From Amycolatopsis eburnea (GTDB taxonomy: Bacteria > Actinomycetota > Actinomycetes > Mycobacteriales > Pseudonocardiaceae), in the NCBI RefSeq assembly GCF_003937945.1, contig NZ_RSEC01000024.1, positions 62,001 through 126,000 of the forward strand: a stretch of 64,000 nt of DNA. The letters are read 5' to 3'. Below, in pieces: positions 1-10,000 of this stretch (its first letter is position 1; every line of letters begins with the position of its first letter). Made by a program: the position numbers and the translations under genes. Under the pieces are notes generated by a model that searched no databases, was not told where the DNA came from, and worked only from the letters and a program-made list of their open reading frames with translations.

Positions 1-611
1 CGAGCAGGGTGACCTCGAGCACGCCCTCGGCGACGAGCGCCTCGACCTCGGCCAGGATCTCGCCGGGCCGCCGGTCGCGCTCCTTGCCACGCAGGGCGGG
101 CACGATGCAGAAGGTGCAGGTGTTGTTGCACCCGACCGAAACGGACACCCAGCTCGCGTAGGACGATTCGCGGCGCGCGGGCAGCGTGGACGGGAAGGTC
201 TCGAGCGATTCGAGGATCTCGACCTCGGCCTCGGCGTTGTGCCGGGCACGTTCGAGCAGCGCCGGCAGCGACCCGATGTTGTGCGTCCCGAAGACGACGT
301 CGACCCAGGGCGCGCGCTTGACGATCTCCCCGCGGTCCTTCTGCGCCAGGCACCCCCCGACGGCGATCTGCAGGTCGGGGTTCGCGACCTTGTCCGGCCG
401 CAGGTGCCCGAGGGTGCCGTACAGCTTGTTGTCCGCGTTCTCCCGGACGGCGCAGGTGTTGAACACGATCAGGTCGGGCTTGGCACCGTCGGCGACGGGC
501 GCGTACCCGGCGTCTTCGAGCTGGCCGGCGAGCCGCTCGGAGTCGTGCACGTTCATCTGGCAGCCGAAGGTGCGGATCTGGTACGCCCTGGGTGCCTGGT
601 TCTCGGTCATC
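1..611 (-). CDS. miaB: tRNA-2-methylthio-N6-dimethylallyladenosine synthase, 5' part only
   Basis: This is the N-terminal ~203 residues of a methylthiotransferase; the gene runs off the left edge of the window. MiaB is a radical SAM enzyme that adds a methylthio group to i6A37 of tRNAs reading UNN codons. The protein begins [20 protein letters not shown], the hallmark N-terminal UPF0004 start with its first cluster cysteine. It continues with the second and third cysteines ([18 protein letters not shown]) and then the radical SAM motif [12 protein letters not shown] (CxxxCxxC). The start is the ATG read on the minus strand at 611-609; nothing upstream continues the family alignment. In actinomycetes miaB usually lies near recA/recX, so the genes between here and recA include an insertion relative to the compact order. 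Confidence 0.95.
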
Positions 612-901
612 GCCCTTCAGGATAACCCCCGGCCAGCTGGGCAAATCCGCCACCTGCCCGCCTATTCACGCGAGGGCCGCGCGAACAGGTCTACCTTGTC
701 CCTGGGTGGACGCCGTCCGGATCGGGAGTCCGGTACGAGGACCACCTGGAAGGGCGATGTTCCCTTCGCCGGGCAAGCGAGCCGGAGCCACTACCCTTGC
801 CTCCTTCGCTCGGTTCAGGCACACAGAGTGACTGGCTGACCGGTTTCACCACCTTCTCCGCTCGGGTCAACCGCTGACTTGGTCAGCCGCAGGAAGGCCG
901 A
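612..901. other. intergenic region between miaB and the radical SAM gene
   Basis: These 290 bases separate two divergent genes and must carry both promoters. I see no coding frame with actinomycete codon bias, no RNA gene and no long hairpin. A good Shine-Dalgarno (AGGAAGG) lies just before the ATG at 902. Confidence 0.5.
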
Positions 902-1831
902 ATGGCAACGACGTCACCCGGCACCGCAACCGCGGTCGCCACGCACGGGAATGGGACAGCCTTTGTCTTCGTGCCCAACCTGTGCAACGCGGCTTGCGCG
1001 TTCTGCTACGTCCAGCCCGGCCTTTCGCGGGCAGCCCACGCGAGCAAGCTCGTACTGCGCCGGGCCCGCGTGGCAGCCGAAGCCCTGGCCGCCCTCGGCT
1101 TCCGGGAAGTCAGGTTCACCGGAGGAGAACCGACGATCTTCGCCAACCTGCCGGAGATCATCGAGCCTTTCCTGGATTCCGGTCTCCGGTACCGCGTGCT
1201 CACCAACGCCATCGACATCGAGGCGCAGCTCCCCTTCTTCGGCCACCACCCCCCTGAGCGGTTCACCATCAGCGTGCACGACACCACCGACCCTTCGTCC
1301 ACCTTCGGCGTCCCCATCAGCCCCGGACGCTGGGCCGAAAACCGGCGCAGGCTCGCGTCCATTTCGGAGGTGGAGGCGACATTCGTGCTTTCGGACGCGG
1401 CACACGAGGAATCGGTGGTGCACCACGCCATCGGCGAACTGGCGGACGACGGCGTCCGGCACATCAAACTGATCCTCGAGAACTCGCACCAACAGGATGC
1501 GGAAATCTTTTCGAAGGTGGCAGGCAACCTCCGGAAGGAATGGGGAGCGTCGTTCAAGACGTTCCGCTTCACCGAAACAAGGGCACTCATCTGCAAGCTC
1601 CCGGACCGGGCCTTCCCCTCGATCGACCTGGGACACGGAGCGGTGTACGCGTGTTGCGTGCAGGTCGGTGATCGCCATCTGCCGAGTGGCCATTTTTCGA
1701 CGTTCACCGCCGACGTCGACGCCGCCCGCAACGCCATCGGCAGCGTCGTGACTTCGGCCATGGCGTTCCGGGCCGCTTTTCTGCCGTGTTCCGGGGGAAG
1801 CCGGTTCTGCCCGATCGCACTGGACCAGTGA
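902..1831 (+). CDS. radical SAM protein of unknown function
   Basis: The 309-residue protein has the canonical radical SAM cluster motif NLCNAACAFCYV, with Cys28, Cys32 and Cys35 binding a 4Fe-4S cluster that cleaves S-adenosylmethionine. The downstream FTGGEPTIF matches the SAM-binding GGE motif. Four more cysteines near the C-terminus (CC at 251-252, Cys296, Cys303) could hold a second cluster, as in SPASM/twitch enzymes. The start is the ATG at 902, preceded by AGGAAGG. Only 12 bases separate it from the next gene, a nucleotidyltransferase-fold protein, so the two are almost certainly one operon. The substrate is unknown: no precursor peptide is visible, and the motif is not the CNYxCxFCF form I associate with viperins. 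The enzyme class is certain; the reaction is not. Confidence 0.85.
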   Translation: MATTSPGTATAVATHGNGTAFVFVPNLCNAACAFCYVQPGLSRAAHASKLVLRRARVAAEALAALGFREVRFTGGEPTIFANLPEIIEPFLDSGLRYRVLTNAIDIEAQLPFFGHHPPERFTISVHDTTDPSSTFGVPISPGRWAENRRRLASISEVEATFVLSDAAHEESVVHHAIGELADDGVRHIKLILENSHQQDAEIFSKVAGNLRKEWGASFKTFRFTETRALICKLPDRAFPSIDLGHGAVYACCVQVGDRHLPSGHFSTFTADVDAARNAIGSVVTSAMAFRAAFLPCSGGSRFCPIALDQ

Positions 1832-1843
1832 AGGGATCAGCCG

Positions 1844-2521
1844 ATGAGACTGTCGGACTGGCTGCGGCGGCGGCAGGAGCTCAGCACATCGGTACTCGCC
1901 GCCGTGCACGAGACGAACAGCGGCTTCCGGCTCAAGGGCTCCTTCGCCCGGCGCAATTTTCACCTCCTCGACGACGGTTCGGAGACCTTCAGCGATATCG
2001 ACCTCGTGCTGCCCGGCCACACCGGTGATCACCGGTCCTGGGAAGCGGACGTGGCGGAACGGATGATCCGGCGGGGGTGGCGGATCCGAGTGTCCGTGAA
2101 GCACTTCGACCCGCTGGAAGCGGTCGCGCCCGCGGACTCCCAGCTGCTGGCACTGACGGAGCTGGCACGCTTCAACGCACGCCGCACGGAACCCCGCTTC
2201 GATTCCTACATCCTCGCGAAGACCAGCTTGACGCTCGTCCACGGTTCGGACGCGCAGCACGAGAAAGGCTGGCCGGACAACCTCCTGCAACACGCCGAAC
2301 TGGCGAAGCTCGGTTTCGTCACCGGGTTCACCGGGGACTGCGCCGTCCGCATGGTCGAAGGCTTGCCGAAATCCCCCGTCGTGGACCACTTCCGGGAACT
2401 CGTGTGGAAGTGCGACGTCGACCGGGTTCACGCGTGGACGATCAGCCGGCTGAAGCACTCCACCATGCACCCGTGGCTTCGTGATCGGATGACCAGGATC
2501 CTCGAGGAAAGCGCCGGGTAG
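1844..2521 (+). CDS. nucleotidyltransferase-fold protein
   Basis: The 225-residue protein carries the nucleotidyltransferase superfamily signature near its N-terminus: a Gly-Ser pair (LKGSFARRNF, residues 32-33) followed by FSDIDLVLPG, whose Asp51 and Asp53 would bind the metal. The spacing between GS and DID is about 17 residues, longer than the usual 9-13. Such domains move NMP groups onto small molecules, proteins or RNA. The rest resembles no family I can name. The start is supported by AAGGGAT about 8 bases upstream. It follows the radical SAM gene with a 12-base gap, so the two products probably act on one substrate. Alternatives are a tRNA-type or aminoglycoside-type nucleotidyltransferase; nothing decides between them. 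Confidence 0.7.
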   Translation: MRLSDWLRRRQELSTSVLAAVHETNSGFRLKGSFARRNFHLLDDGSETFSDIDLVLPGHTGDHRSWEADVAERMIRRGWRIRVSVKHFDPLEAVAPADSQLLALTELARFNARRTEPRFDSYILAKTSLTLVHGSDAQHEKGWPDNLLQHAELAKLGFVTGFTGDCAVRMVEGLPKSPVVDHFRELVWKCDVDRVHAWTISRLKHSTMHPWLRDRMTRILEESAG

Positions 2522-2758
2522 CGCTCCCGGTCGCACCCGCCCGCCCTCGCCGTGTCCAAGATTTGTCATCAATGGCCGTGCCGGCGGGCGGGCCGGCCCG
2601 CCCGCTTGCCGACGACGTCGAAATCGGCCGAGGGCGAGTCACCCACTGGGGCGCAAGACCAGGCACAATCTGACCATGCGCACACGTCGAGCCCCCTTCG
2701 CCCGTCCGGCGGAGCCCGTGGCGAACGCCGCGCTTCACGGAAAGGATCCGAGAAACCT

Positions 2759-3889
2759 GTGATCGATTTCATGGAATCACTCGGAGGCTGGGCCGGTGCG
2801 CTCACCATTCTCCTCGGCGCGATCCTCGGCGTTCTGGTGCAGAAAAGCTGGGACAACCACCTCGGGAAGGCGCTTCCCGTGTGGCGCAGCAAGATGCGGT
2901 CACGACTGGACAGCGCACGCGGGCGGACACTGGCCGTCGGACTGCGGAGACCTTCACCCGGTGCGGTTTTGCCCGCCTATTTCCGCCAGCAGGAGACACA
3001 GGTCGACCTCGCCATCTTCGAACTGAGCCTACGGCCGAACGTGCCCGTCATGGATCTTCTCTACCTCGAATACCTACGGGCGCGACTGGCGGACAATTCG
3101 ATCAAGAAAGCCGTGATAGTCCCCTGGAGCGGCTGGCGGGACACGGCCAACGCCGAAGGCGAACGAAAGATCCAGCGAAATATCGCGTCGATCTTCGGCC
3201 GGCTGACCGAGCGGGTGACCGTCGTCACCGCCGACATGCTCCAGCAGCACGCGGGAAGCGTCTTCGAAAACCATTTCTTCGAAGTGGTCGGCAATCTAGG
3301 GAACAGTGAATTCCTGCGCAACGCTTCGGCCGTGATGGGTTATCGCTTCCGCTCCTACCACGACATCAACCAGGGACACCCGGAGACGCACCAGGCTCGA
3401 TCCATTGTCGAACACACGGTCCGGGGGTGGCTCATCGCCAAGTACGTCGAATGCGAGTTCCTCAGCAAGCCGGGCGGGCCGCAGAAGGTGGCCTCGATCA
3501 TGTGGGAACGCGAACTGACGAAACTCCTGCTCCTGCGCAACCTGCTCGAGTCGCATCCGGAACTGGAGTACTCCTTGATACTCGGCACGAGTGTCACGTA
3601 CCGGAGAAGAATGCGTTCGCATCCCGTACCGACCTTCGCCGACTCCGCACTCACCGCGTTCGGCGACATGGACCACCAGCACGACCTGATCCGCCGGAAG
3701 AGCCGCGCGGAAGTCCGCCGCACGAACCAGGTCCTCACGGACATCCTGGCCACGCGGTCGACGTTGAGCGACCTGGCCGTGTGGGGCGCGAACCCCGACG
3801 GCGTGCCGGATCTGCGGTTGCGCGGTGACGCCAAGGCGACCATGAGATCGATGCGTCGAATCCGAGCCCTGTACGGGACAGCCGACTAG
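2759..3889 (+). CDS. membrane-anchored protein of unknown function
   Basis: The protein is about 376 residues from the GTG at 2759, or 372 from the in-frame ATG at 2771. GGAAAGGA lies 12 bases before the GTG. The frame is open further upstream, but that part is proline/serine-rich with poor codon bias. One hydrophobic segment near the N-terminus (GALTILLGAILGVLV) is a likely signal anchor. The remainder is a soluble domain rich in charged helices, with the stretch QVDLAIFELSLRP and a C-terminal arginine-rich tail. I do not recognise the family. It lies 237 bases after the nucleotidyltransferase gene on the same strand and may complete a three-gene cassette, though it could have its own promoter. 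Confidence 0.6.
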   Translation: MIDFMESLGGWAGALTILLGAILGVLVQKSWDNHLGKALPVWRSKMRSRLDSARGRTLAVGLRRPSPGAVLPAYFRQQETQVDLAIFELSLRPNVPVMDLLYLEYLRARLADNSIKKAVIVPWSGWRDTANAEGERKIQRNIASIFGRLTERVTVVTADMLQQHAGSVFENHFFEVVGNLGNSEFLRNASAVMGYRFRSYHDINQGHPETHQARSIVEHTVRGWLIAKYVECEFLSKPGGPQKVASIMWERELTKLLLLRNLLESHPELEYSLILGTSVTYRRRMRSHPVPTFADSALTAFGDMDHQHDLIRRKSRAEVRRTNQVLTDILATRSTLSDLAVWGANPDGVPDLRLRGDAKATMRSMRRIRALYGTAD

Positions 3890-4005
3890 TCGCTCCGGTT
3901 CGGCCCCGAAAGCCCCTTGGTGCCCTGCTCAGCGCCCGCCGGTGACGCTGCCGCGACGCCGTGAAAGCGCTGATGCGACGGCCTCGGTGTCATCCTGCTG
4001 GCCCT

Positions 4006-7000
4006 ATGCCCGCGCCCGTCAAGGCCCCAGTGCCGCAGCCGGCCGCCCCGGTGGTGACCGTGGTGGCGGATTCGCGCGGGCCGGGGCCAGGGAGTGCGCC
4101 GGGCGGGGCCGGGAACGCGGCCGTCTCCGCGGTGCTGAGCGGGACGCCGCCGGGGGCCGGGCCGCCCGGGACGGCGATGCTGGCCGGGCAGGGGCTCGTC
4201 GGGAACCAGGCCGTCGCGGCGTCGGCGCGGCGGCAGCCGGCGCCCAACGTCGTCGCGGCGTCGGCCCGGCGGCAGCCGGCGCCCAACGCCGTCGCGGCGT
4301 CGGCCCGGCGGCAACCGGCGTCCAAGGCCGTCCCGAAGGCGCGGCCCAAGCTCGACCAGCGGGGCGCCGACGACCGGCCTGACCGGAAGCAGCCCGCCAC
4401 CGGTGCCCGGGCACCGCAACCGGGGCTGATCGCCCCGGCGCGGCTGGTGCTGCCCTCGTTCGCCCACCGGTTCGACGCGCCCTCGGCACTGCCGCCGGTG
4501 CGGGGCGCCGCCGTCAAGCCGGGGGCGTTGTTCGCGGCCGCGCGGGTGTTCGCCGGGCTCGTCGAGCGGGCGCGGCGGGCGCACGACGCGCAACGGGCGC
4601 TGCTGGAGCGGCTCGGGCGGGGTGCCGTGGACCGGCACAACCGGCTCGACGGCCGGACGCGGGCGCGGGCCGGGCAAGGCGAACGGGAGCTGGACGAGCT
4701 GCGCGGGCAGGCGCTGGGCAGCGTCGACACCGCTTACGACGAAGGCACCGCGGGGCTCGATGGCGCCGTGCGGCGCGGACGGCGGCTGGTGGGGTCGGCC
4801 ACCACCGGGGCGCTGCGCCGGGTGCGGGCCAACGCGGACACCGCGGGCGAACAGGTCACCGCGATCGTGAACGACCTGGCCGCGGGCTACACCGGCGTGC
4901 TCGAAGAGAGCGCTGTCGCGGTCACCACCGCGGCCGGGCAGGCGGTCGCCGCCGTCCAGGCCTACGGCGCGTCCGCCGCGAAGCTGTTCCCCGGCGGGGA
5001 CACGCCGCTGGTGGTGGCCGAGAACGAGGCGCGCCGCGCGGCCGTCCCCGGGGCGGCCGCGGCGGCCGTGACGTCGCTGAACCGGGCGTCGGACGCGCAG
5101 GCGAAGGCCTACCGCGACCAGATTCCCTTGGTGCGGCGGCAGTTCGACGAGAGCGAGCTGGCCAAGGCGCTGAACACGCGCAAGGACGAGATCGACACCA
5201 AGGGCCGCGCGGCGGTGCAGAAGGCGAGCCGCACCGCGTACGGCGCGCTCGGCAGGCAGGCGGCGAGCGGGCACGAGGCGCTGCGGCGGATGGCAGGCGA
5301 TGCCCGCGAGTCGATCGAGCTGCGGCACCGGGCGGCCCGGTCGCGGCTGACCGGCGACGCCACCGCGCTGCTGCGGAGCTCCCAGGCGCAGGCCGGCGCG
5401 GAACTGGCCGGCCTGGAGACGGCCGCGACCACCGGGCTGCCCGCCTTCGACCGCACCGTCACCGCCGTCCACGACGCGCTCAAGCCGGCGGCGGTCTCCG
5501 CGGAGCAGCTGGGCCAGTCGACGGAAAAGGCCGTCGAAGACACCGCGCCGAAGATCGACCAGCTCGGGCTCGCGCAGCAACGCATGGTGACCCGGGCCGA
5601 CGGGTCGACCGGCGAGGCGGTCGACGGCGCCGAACGGGCCGCGCTCCAAGCCGCCGGGCAGGAACGCGTGGCGGCGGCGGGTGCGCTGCGCGAGACCGGA
5701 GCGGGCAGCGCGCGCGGGATGGCCGGTTTCGTGCACGGGCACGACGCGGCCTTCGCGGCCACGGCGAAGGGCGTCAGCCGGGTCTCGGACGCGTGGGCCA
5801 TGCCGCTGAACCGGGTCTTCGGCGACGCGGTCCGCAGGACGAAGGCGTCGATGACCGGGCCGTTCACCGAGTGGCGGACGACCACCACCGGGCAGCGGAC
5901 CGACTTCATCGGCGGGGCCTTCACGCCGTACCTGACGCCGGCCACGGCCCTGGCCGTGCCGGTCGAGCACGCAGCCACCGAGGTGGCGAGCGACCTGGAA
6001 ACGCGCGAGCACCTGCTCGAAGACGCCTTCGACGGCTGGGGCACCAAAGAGGAGCAGGTGTCGCGGGCGCTGCGCGGGCTGACCGCCGCCCAGGGGCGCG
6101 CGCTGGGCTGGCTGTACGCGAACAAGCACGGCTCGCTCGAGGCGGCGCTCACCGACGAGCTCAGCGGCGCCGACCTCACGTCCGCGCTCGCCTACCTGCG
6201 CGGCGACCAGGTCGCGGGGGCGGCGGCCGAGCTGGACGCCTCGACCCACTGGTACAACGACGAGGAATCGCGCATCGAGGACCTCATGCGCAACCTCAAG
6301 CCCGAGGAGCTCGCGAAGCTCAGGGGCGGCGAGGAAGGCGCGAAGGCACTCGCCGACGTCCGCGACAACCTCGGCGGCACCGACCTGAAGGTGTTCGACG
6401 CGCTCACGGCGGGCAACCAGAACCTCGCCGACGCCTTCCGCATGAAGGACAAGCTCGACGACGCGCGCAAGGCCGGCGACGTCGACGCCATCCACGACGT
6501 CCTCACCACCTACAGCAGGGCCGCGACCGAGCGGGGCCGGGCCCCGGCCACCGCGGACGAGCGCCGGGTCGGGGTGCAGACCGAGCTCGCGGGCATCATC
6601 GGCGGCACCGGGCGGCCGGTCGGGCCGATCTCGCCGCAGCAGGCCGCCGCCGCGGTCGAGAAGTACGCGCTCGCCCCGATCGAGGTGGTCACTGCCGGCC
6701 CCGAGGGCACCTCGACGACCGAGACCGTCCAGATCACCGGCGCGAACCGGGACCTCGCGGTCGCGCTCATCCAGGGTGGCGAAAACACCGTCGCCGCGCG
6801 GGCGGCCCGGCTCGGCGTGGAGACCCGGCGGCCGGGCGGGCCGAACCTGCTCAAGCTCGACGCCGCGCTGGTCGACCCGCGGCTCAAGCCCGGCGCGGAC
6901 GTCACGCCGGCGGAGCGCCAGGCGGCGCTGGACGACCGCGACCGGGTCTTCCGGAAGTACGCCACCGACTACGGCGGCGCCGGGCAGGCCGGCACCCCCG

Positions 7001-10000
7001 AGGCCGCGAAGTCCTATTTGGAGGGACAGCTGCGGACCGCGGCGGGCAGTGACGCGGACGCCGCCGAACTGGCCGTCCGCCTCGCCCACGAGGACTACCC
7101 GACGCCGAAGACGGCCGCGCTGGCCGTCAAGTACGCCTCGAAGGGCGCCGGCACCGACGAAGAGCTGATGTTCCGCTTCGTCGAGCGGCTGGACCGCGAC
7201 GAGGTCGCCGCGATGCGCCGCGAGTACAAGGGCCTCACCCACCGCGAGCTCGACGACGACCTCGGCACGTTCGGCGGGAAGGGCTTGTGGACCGAGCTCT
7301 CCGGCGACGACCGGCTGCGCATGGAAGTGGCGCTGCTCGGCGTGCCCCGCAACGACCGCGAACGCGCCGAAGTCGCCGCGTTCCGCATCCAGCAGCAGCG
7401 CGACGAGACCGGCTGGCTCGGCAAGTCGCTGGCCGGCGACAGCCTCGCGGACAAGTCGCTGACCTCGGCGCAGACCCGGCTCACCGCGTCCCTCGGCGGC
7501 GCGACCGTGAAGGTCGACGCCCACGGCAACCCGGTCTGGACCGACAGTTCCGGGCGGCCCGTCGCGGCCGGCAGCGGCATGTTCGACGAGGACGGCAAGT
7601 ACACCGGCGCGGACCCGCGCGAGTTCGCCTCCGCCGTGCGCGTCAGCAAGCTGGCGGCCGAGAACTACGCGGCCCGGATCGACAGCATCGCGAACTACCT
7701 GACCACCGCGGTCATGGTGATCGGCGCGATCGCCGCCGCCGTGGCCACGGTCGCGACCGGCGGCGCCGCCAGCCCGCTGCTGATGTTCGCCATCGCCGGG
7801 CTCACCGGAGTCGGCTCGATGGGGGTGCACTGGGCCGTCAGCGGCGGCCGGTACGGCTGGGAACAGGCCGCCGTCGACCTCGGCATGGCGGCGGTGCAGG
7901 CCATCACCGCGGGCGTCGGCCAGCACCTGTCCCTTCTGGCGCGCGGCAGCACCCAGAGCCTCGCCGCGGGCATGACGACGCTGCGCTCGGTGAAGGGCCT
8001 CGGCCAGGCGATGGGCGGCATCACCGGCAGCACGCTCGGCGACCTGCTGGTCATCGGCGCCACCACCGGCGGCATGGGCGGCTTCGGCGGCGCGCTGCTC
8101 GACGAAGCGACCTGGCGCAAGGGTTTCGGGCCCGGCTTCGCGTCGCTGCTCGAGGCGACGCTGACCGGCGCGCTCGCCGGCGCCGCCAGCACCGTGACGT
8201 CGCACGCGTTCGAATCGATCCCCGCCGGCCGCGCGGTGGGCGGCACGCGGCCGACCCTCGGCGACGCGCTGAGCGGCTCGAAGGTCGCACGCGCGGCCCT
8301 GCGCGGGACGTCGTCGTTCCTCGGCGGTGCGACCGGCAAGGGCGCGGAACTGGGCTTGGGCAAGGCTTTCGGCACCTACCACGGCGACGCGGGCGACATC
8401 CTGGCCGAGATGGGCAGGGCCGGGCTGGAGTCGGCCGTCCAGGAAAGCGCGGCCGGGCCGCTGGAATCGCTGCACCTGCGGCCGGACCGGGTCGAGGCGC
8501 GGGCCAAGCTCAAGCGGCTGCGGCAGGAGTGGCCCGAGCTGGACCGCGCGCTGATCGCCAACCCGGTCGCCCGCGACAGCCTGCTGGCCAACCCCGACTC
8601 CGTCGTGCTGCTGGACGCCGCGCTCGGTGACGTCCGGAAGCGGCTCGCGAGCGCCGGGATCGACGAGGCCGTCCGCCGCGGGGAAAGCACGCCCGAGATC
8701 CGGGCGAAGGTCGACGCGATCGTCACCGACCTGCACGCCGAACACCCCAACGAGATCCTCGACCGCGTTTCGCAGCTGGAGATCAGCAAGGCGATCGAAG
8801 CGGGCACGACCCGGGACGGATACCTGCAGCAGGGCTTCGACCCGAGCCGCCGCAAGGACCCCGCCTACCAGCGGGAGAGCGTCGACCGGCTGCGCGCGGA
8901 AGCGCCCGCGGCCCAGGAAAAGCTGAACCGGATCGTCACCGACATCGCGGCCGAAAACGGGGGCGAGGCCTCCTGGCGGCCCGGGGTCAAGGACCTCGGC
9001 CGCAGCCTGCGGAAGGTCGCCGGCTACGTCGAGACGTACCCCACCGGCGACGCCTCGATGCTGGTCGACGTCGTCGGCGCGAAGATCCGCTTCGAGAGCG
9101 TCGACAAGCTGTACCGGGCGCTCGACGTCCTGAAGAGCGATCCGCGGCTGACGATCGTCCGGATCAAGGACCGGGTCGCCCGGTCCACGCCGAGCGGCAA
9201 CCGCAGCGTCCTGATGAACGTGCGGCTGCCCGACGGGCACGTGGCGGAGCTCAAGTTCAGCCTGAAGTCCTACGAGGCACCCTCGGCCGTCGAGCACCCG
9301 CTGTACGAGATCCGCCGCGACTTCGAATCGGCGGCGGTGGCGGGGCGCCGGTCGGCGACGCCGGTCGAAGACCTGATCACCGCCGCGACCGAGGCGTACG
9401 GCCGCCGGGCTTACGGCGCCGTGTGGAACCGGGAGATGGCGGCCAGCCGGCTGCACGAACTGCTCACCGAGCACCCCGACGTCGCCTCGATCGCGGCGCG
9501 CCTGGTGGCCGATTCGGTGCTGCACCCGACGAACCTCGCGAAGTCGCTCGCCGATCCGCAGACCCGCGACGCGACCATCGACGTCCTCCGCGAGCTCGCC
9601 GACCGGCGCGTCATCGGCACCGGGACGCTCGAGGAGTACCGGGCGGCGAGCCCGGGCCGGGGACCACTGTTCGAGCCGGTGGATCCGGCCGTCAACCGGA
9701 ACGAGACCGGCCGCGACCGCAAGACGGTCCTCGTCGAGCGGGCCAAGCAGGTCGATCCGGCCCGCGACGTCGGCGCCACCCCGAACCGCGAGCAGCTGGC
9801 CCAGCTGGCCGACTACGCGCGGCGGCTGCGCGAGGACGTGCACCCCGCGGTGGACGCCGAAGTGCGCGCGTTCGTCGACCAGGTGGCTCCGGGGGCCGCC
9901 GTCAGCATCCGGACGAAGGACGCCGACGGCATCCTGGACAAGGTCCGGCGGATGTCGACCGGCTCCCCGTCGCGGCCCGGCCGGCCCGGCTACCGGGCGG

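Noticed and set aside
902..1831. Prokaryotic viperin
   Set aside because: The cluster motif is CNAACAFCY rather than the CNYxCxFCF form, and the C-terminal pattern does not fit.
3961..4005. Upstream GTG start for the giant gene
   Set aside because: Third codon positions from 3961 to 4005 are AT-rich, unlike the sequence after ATG 4006.
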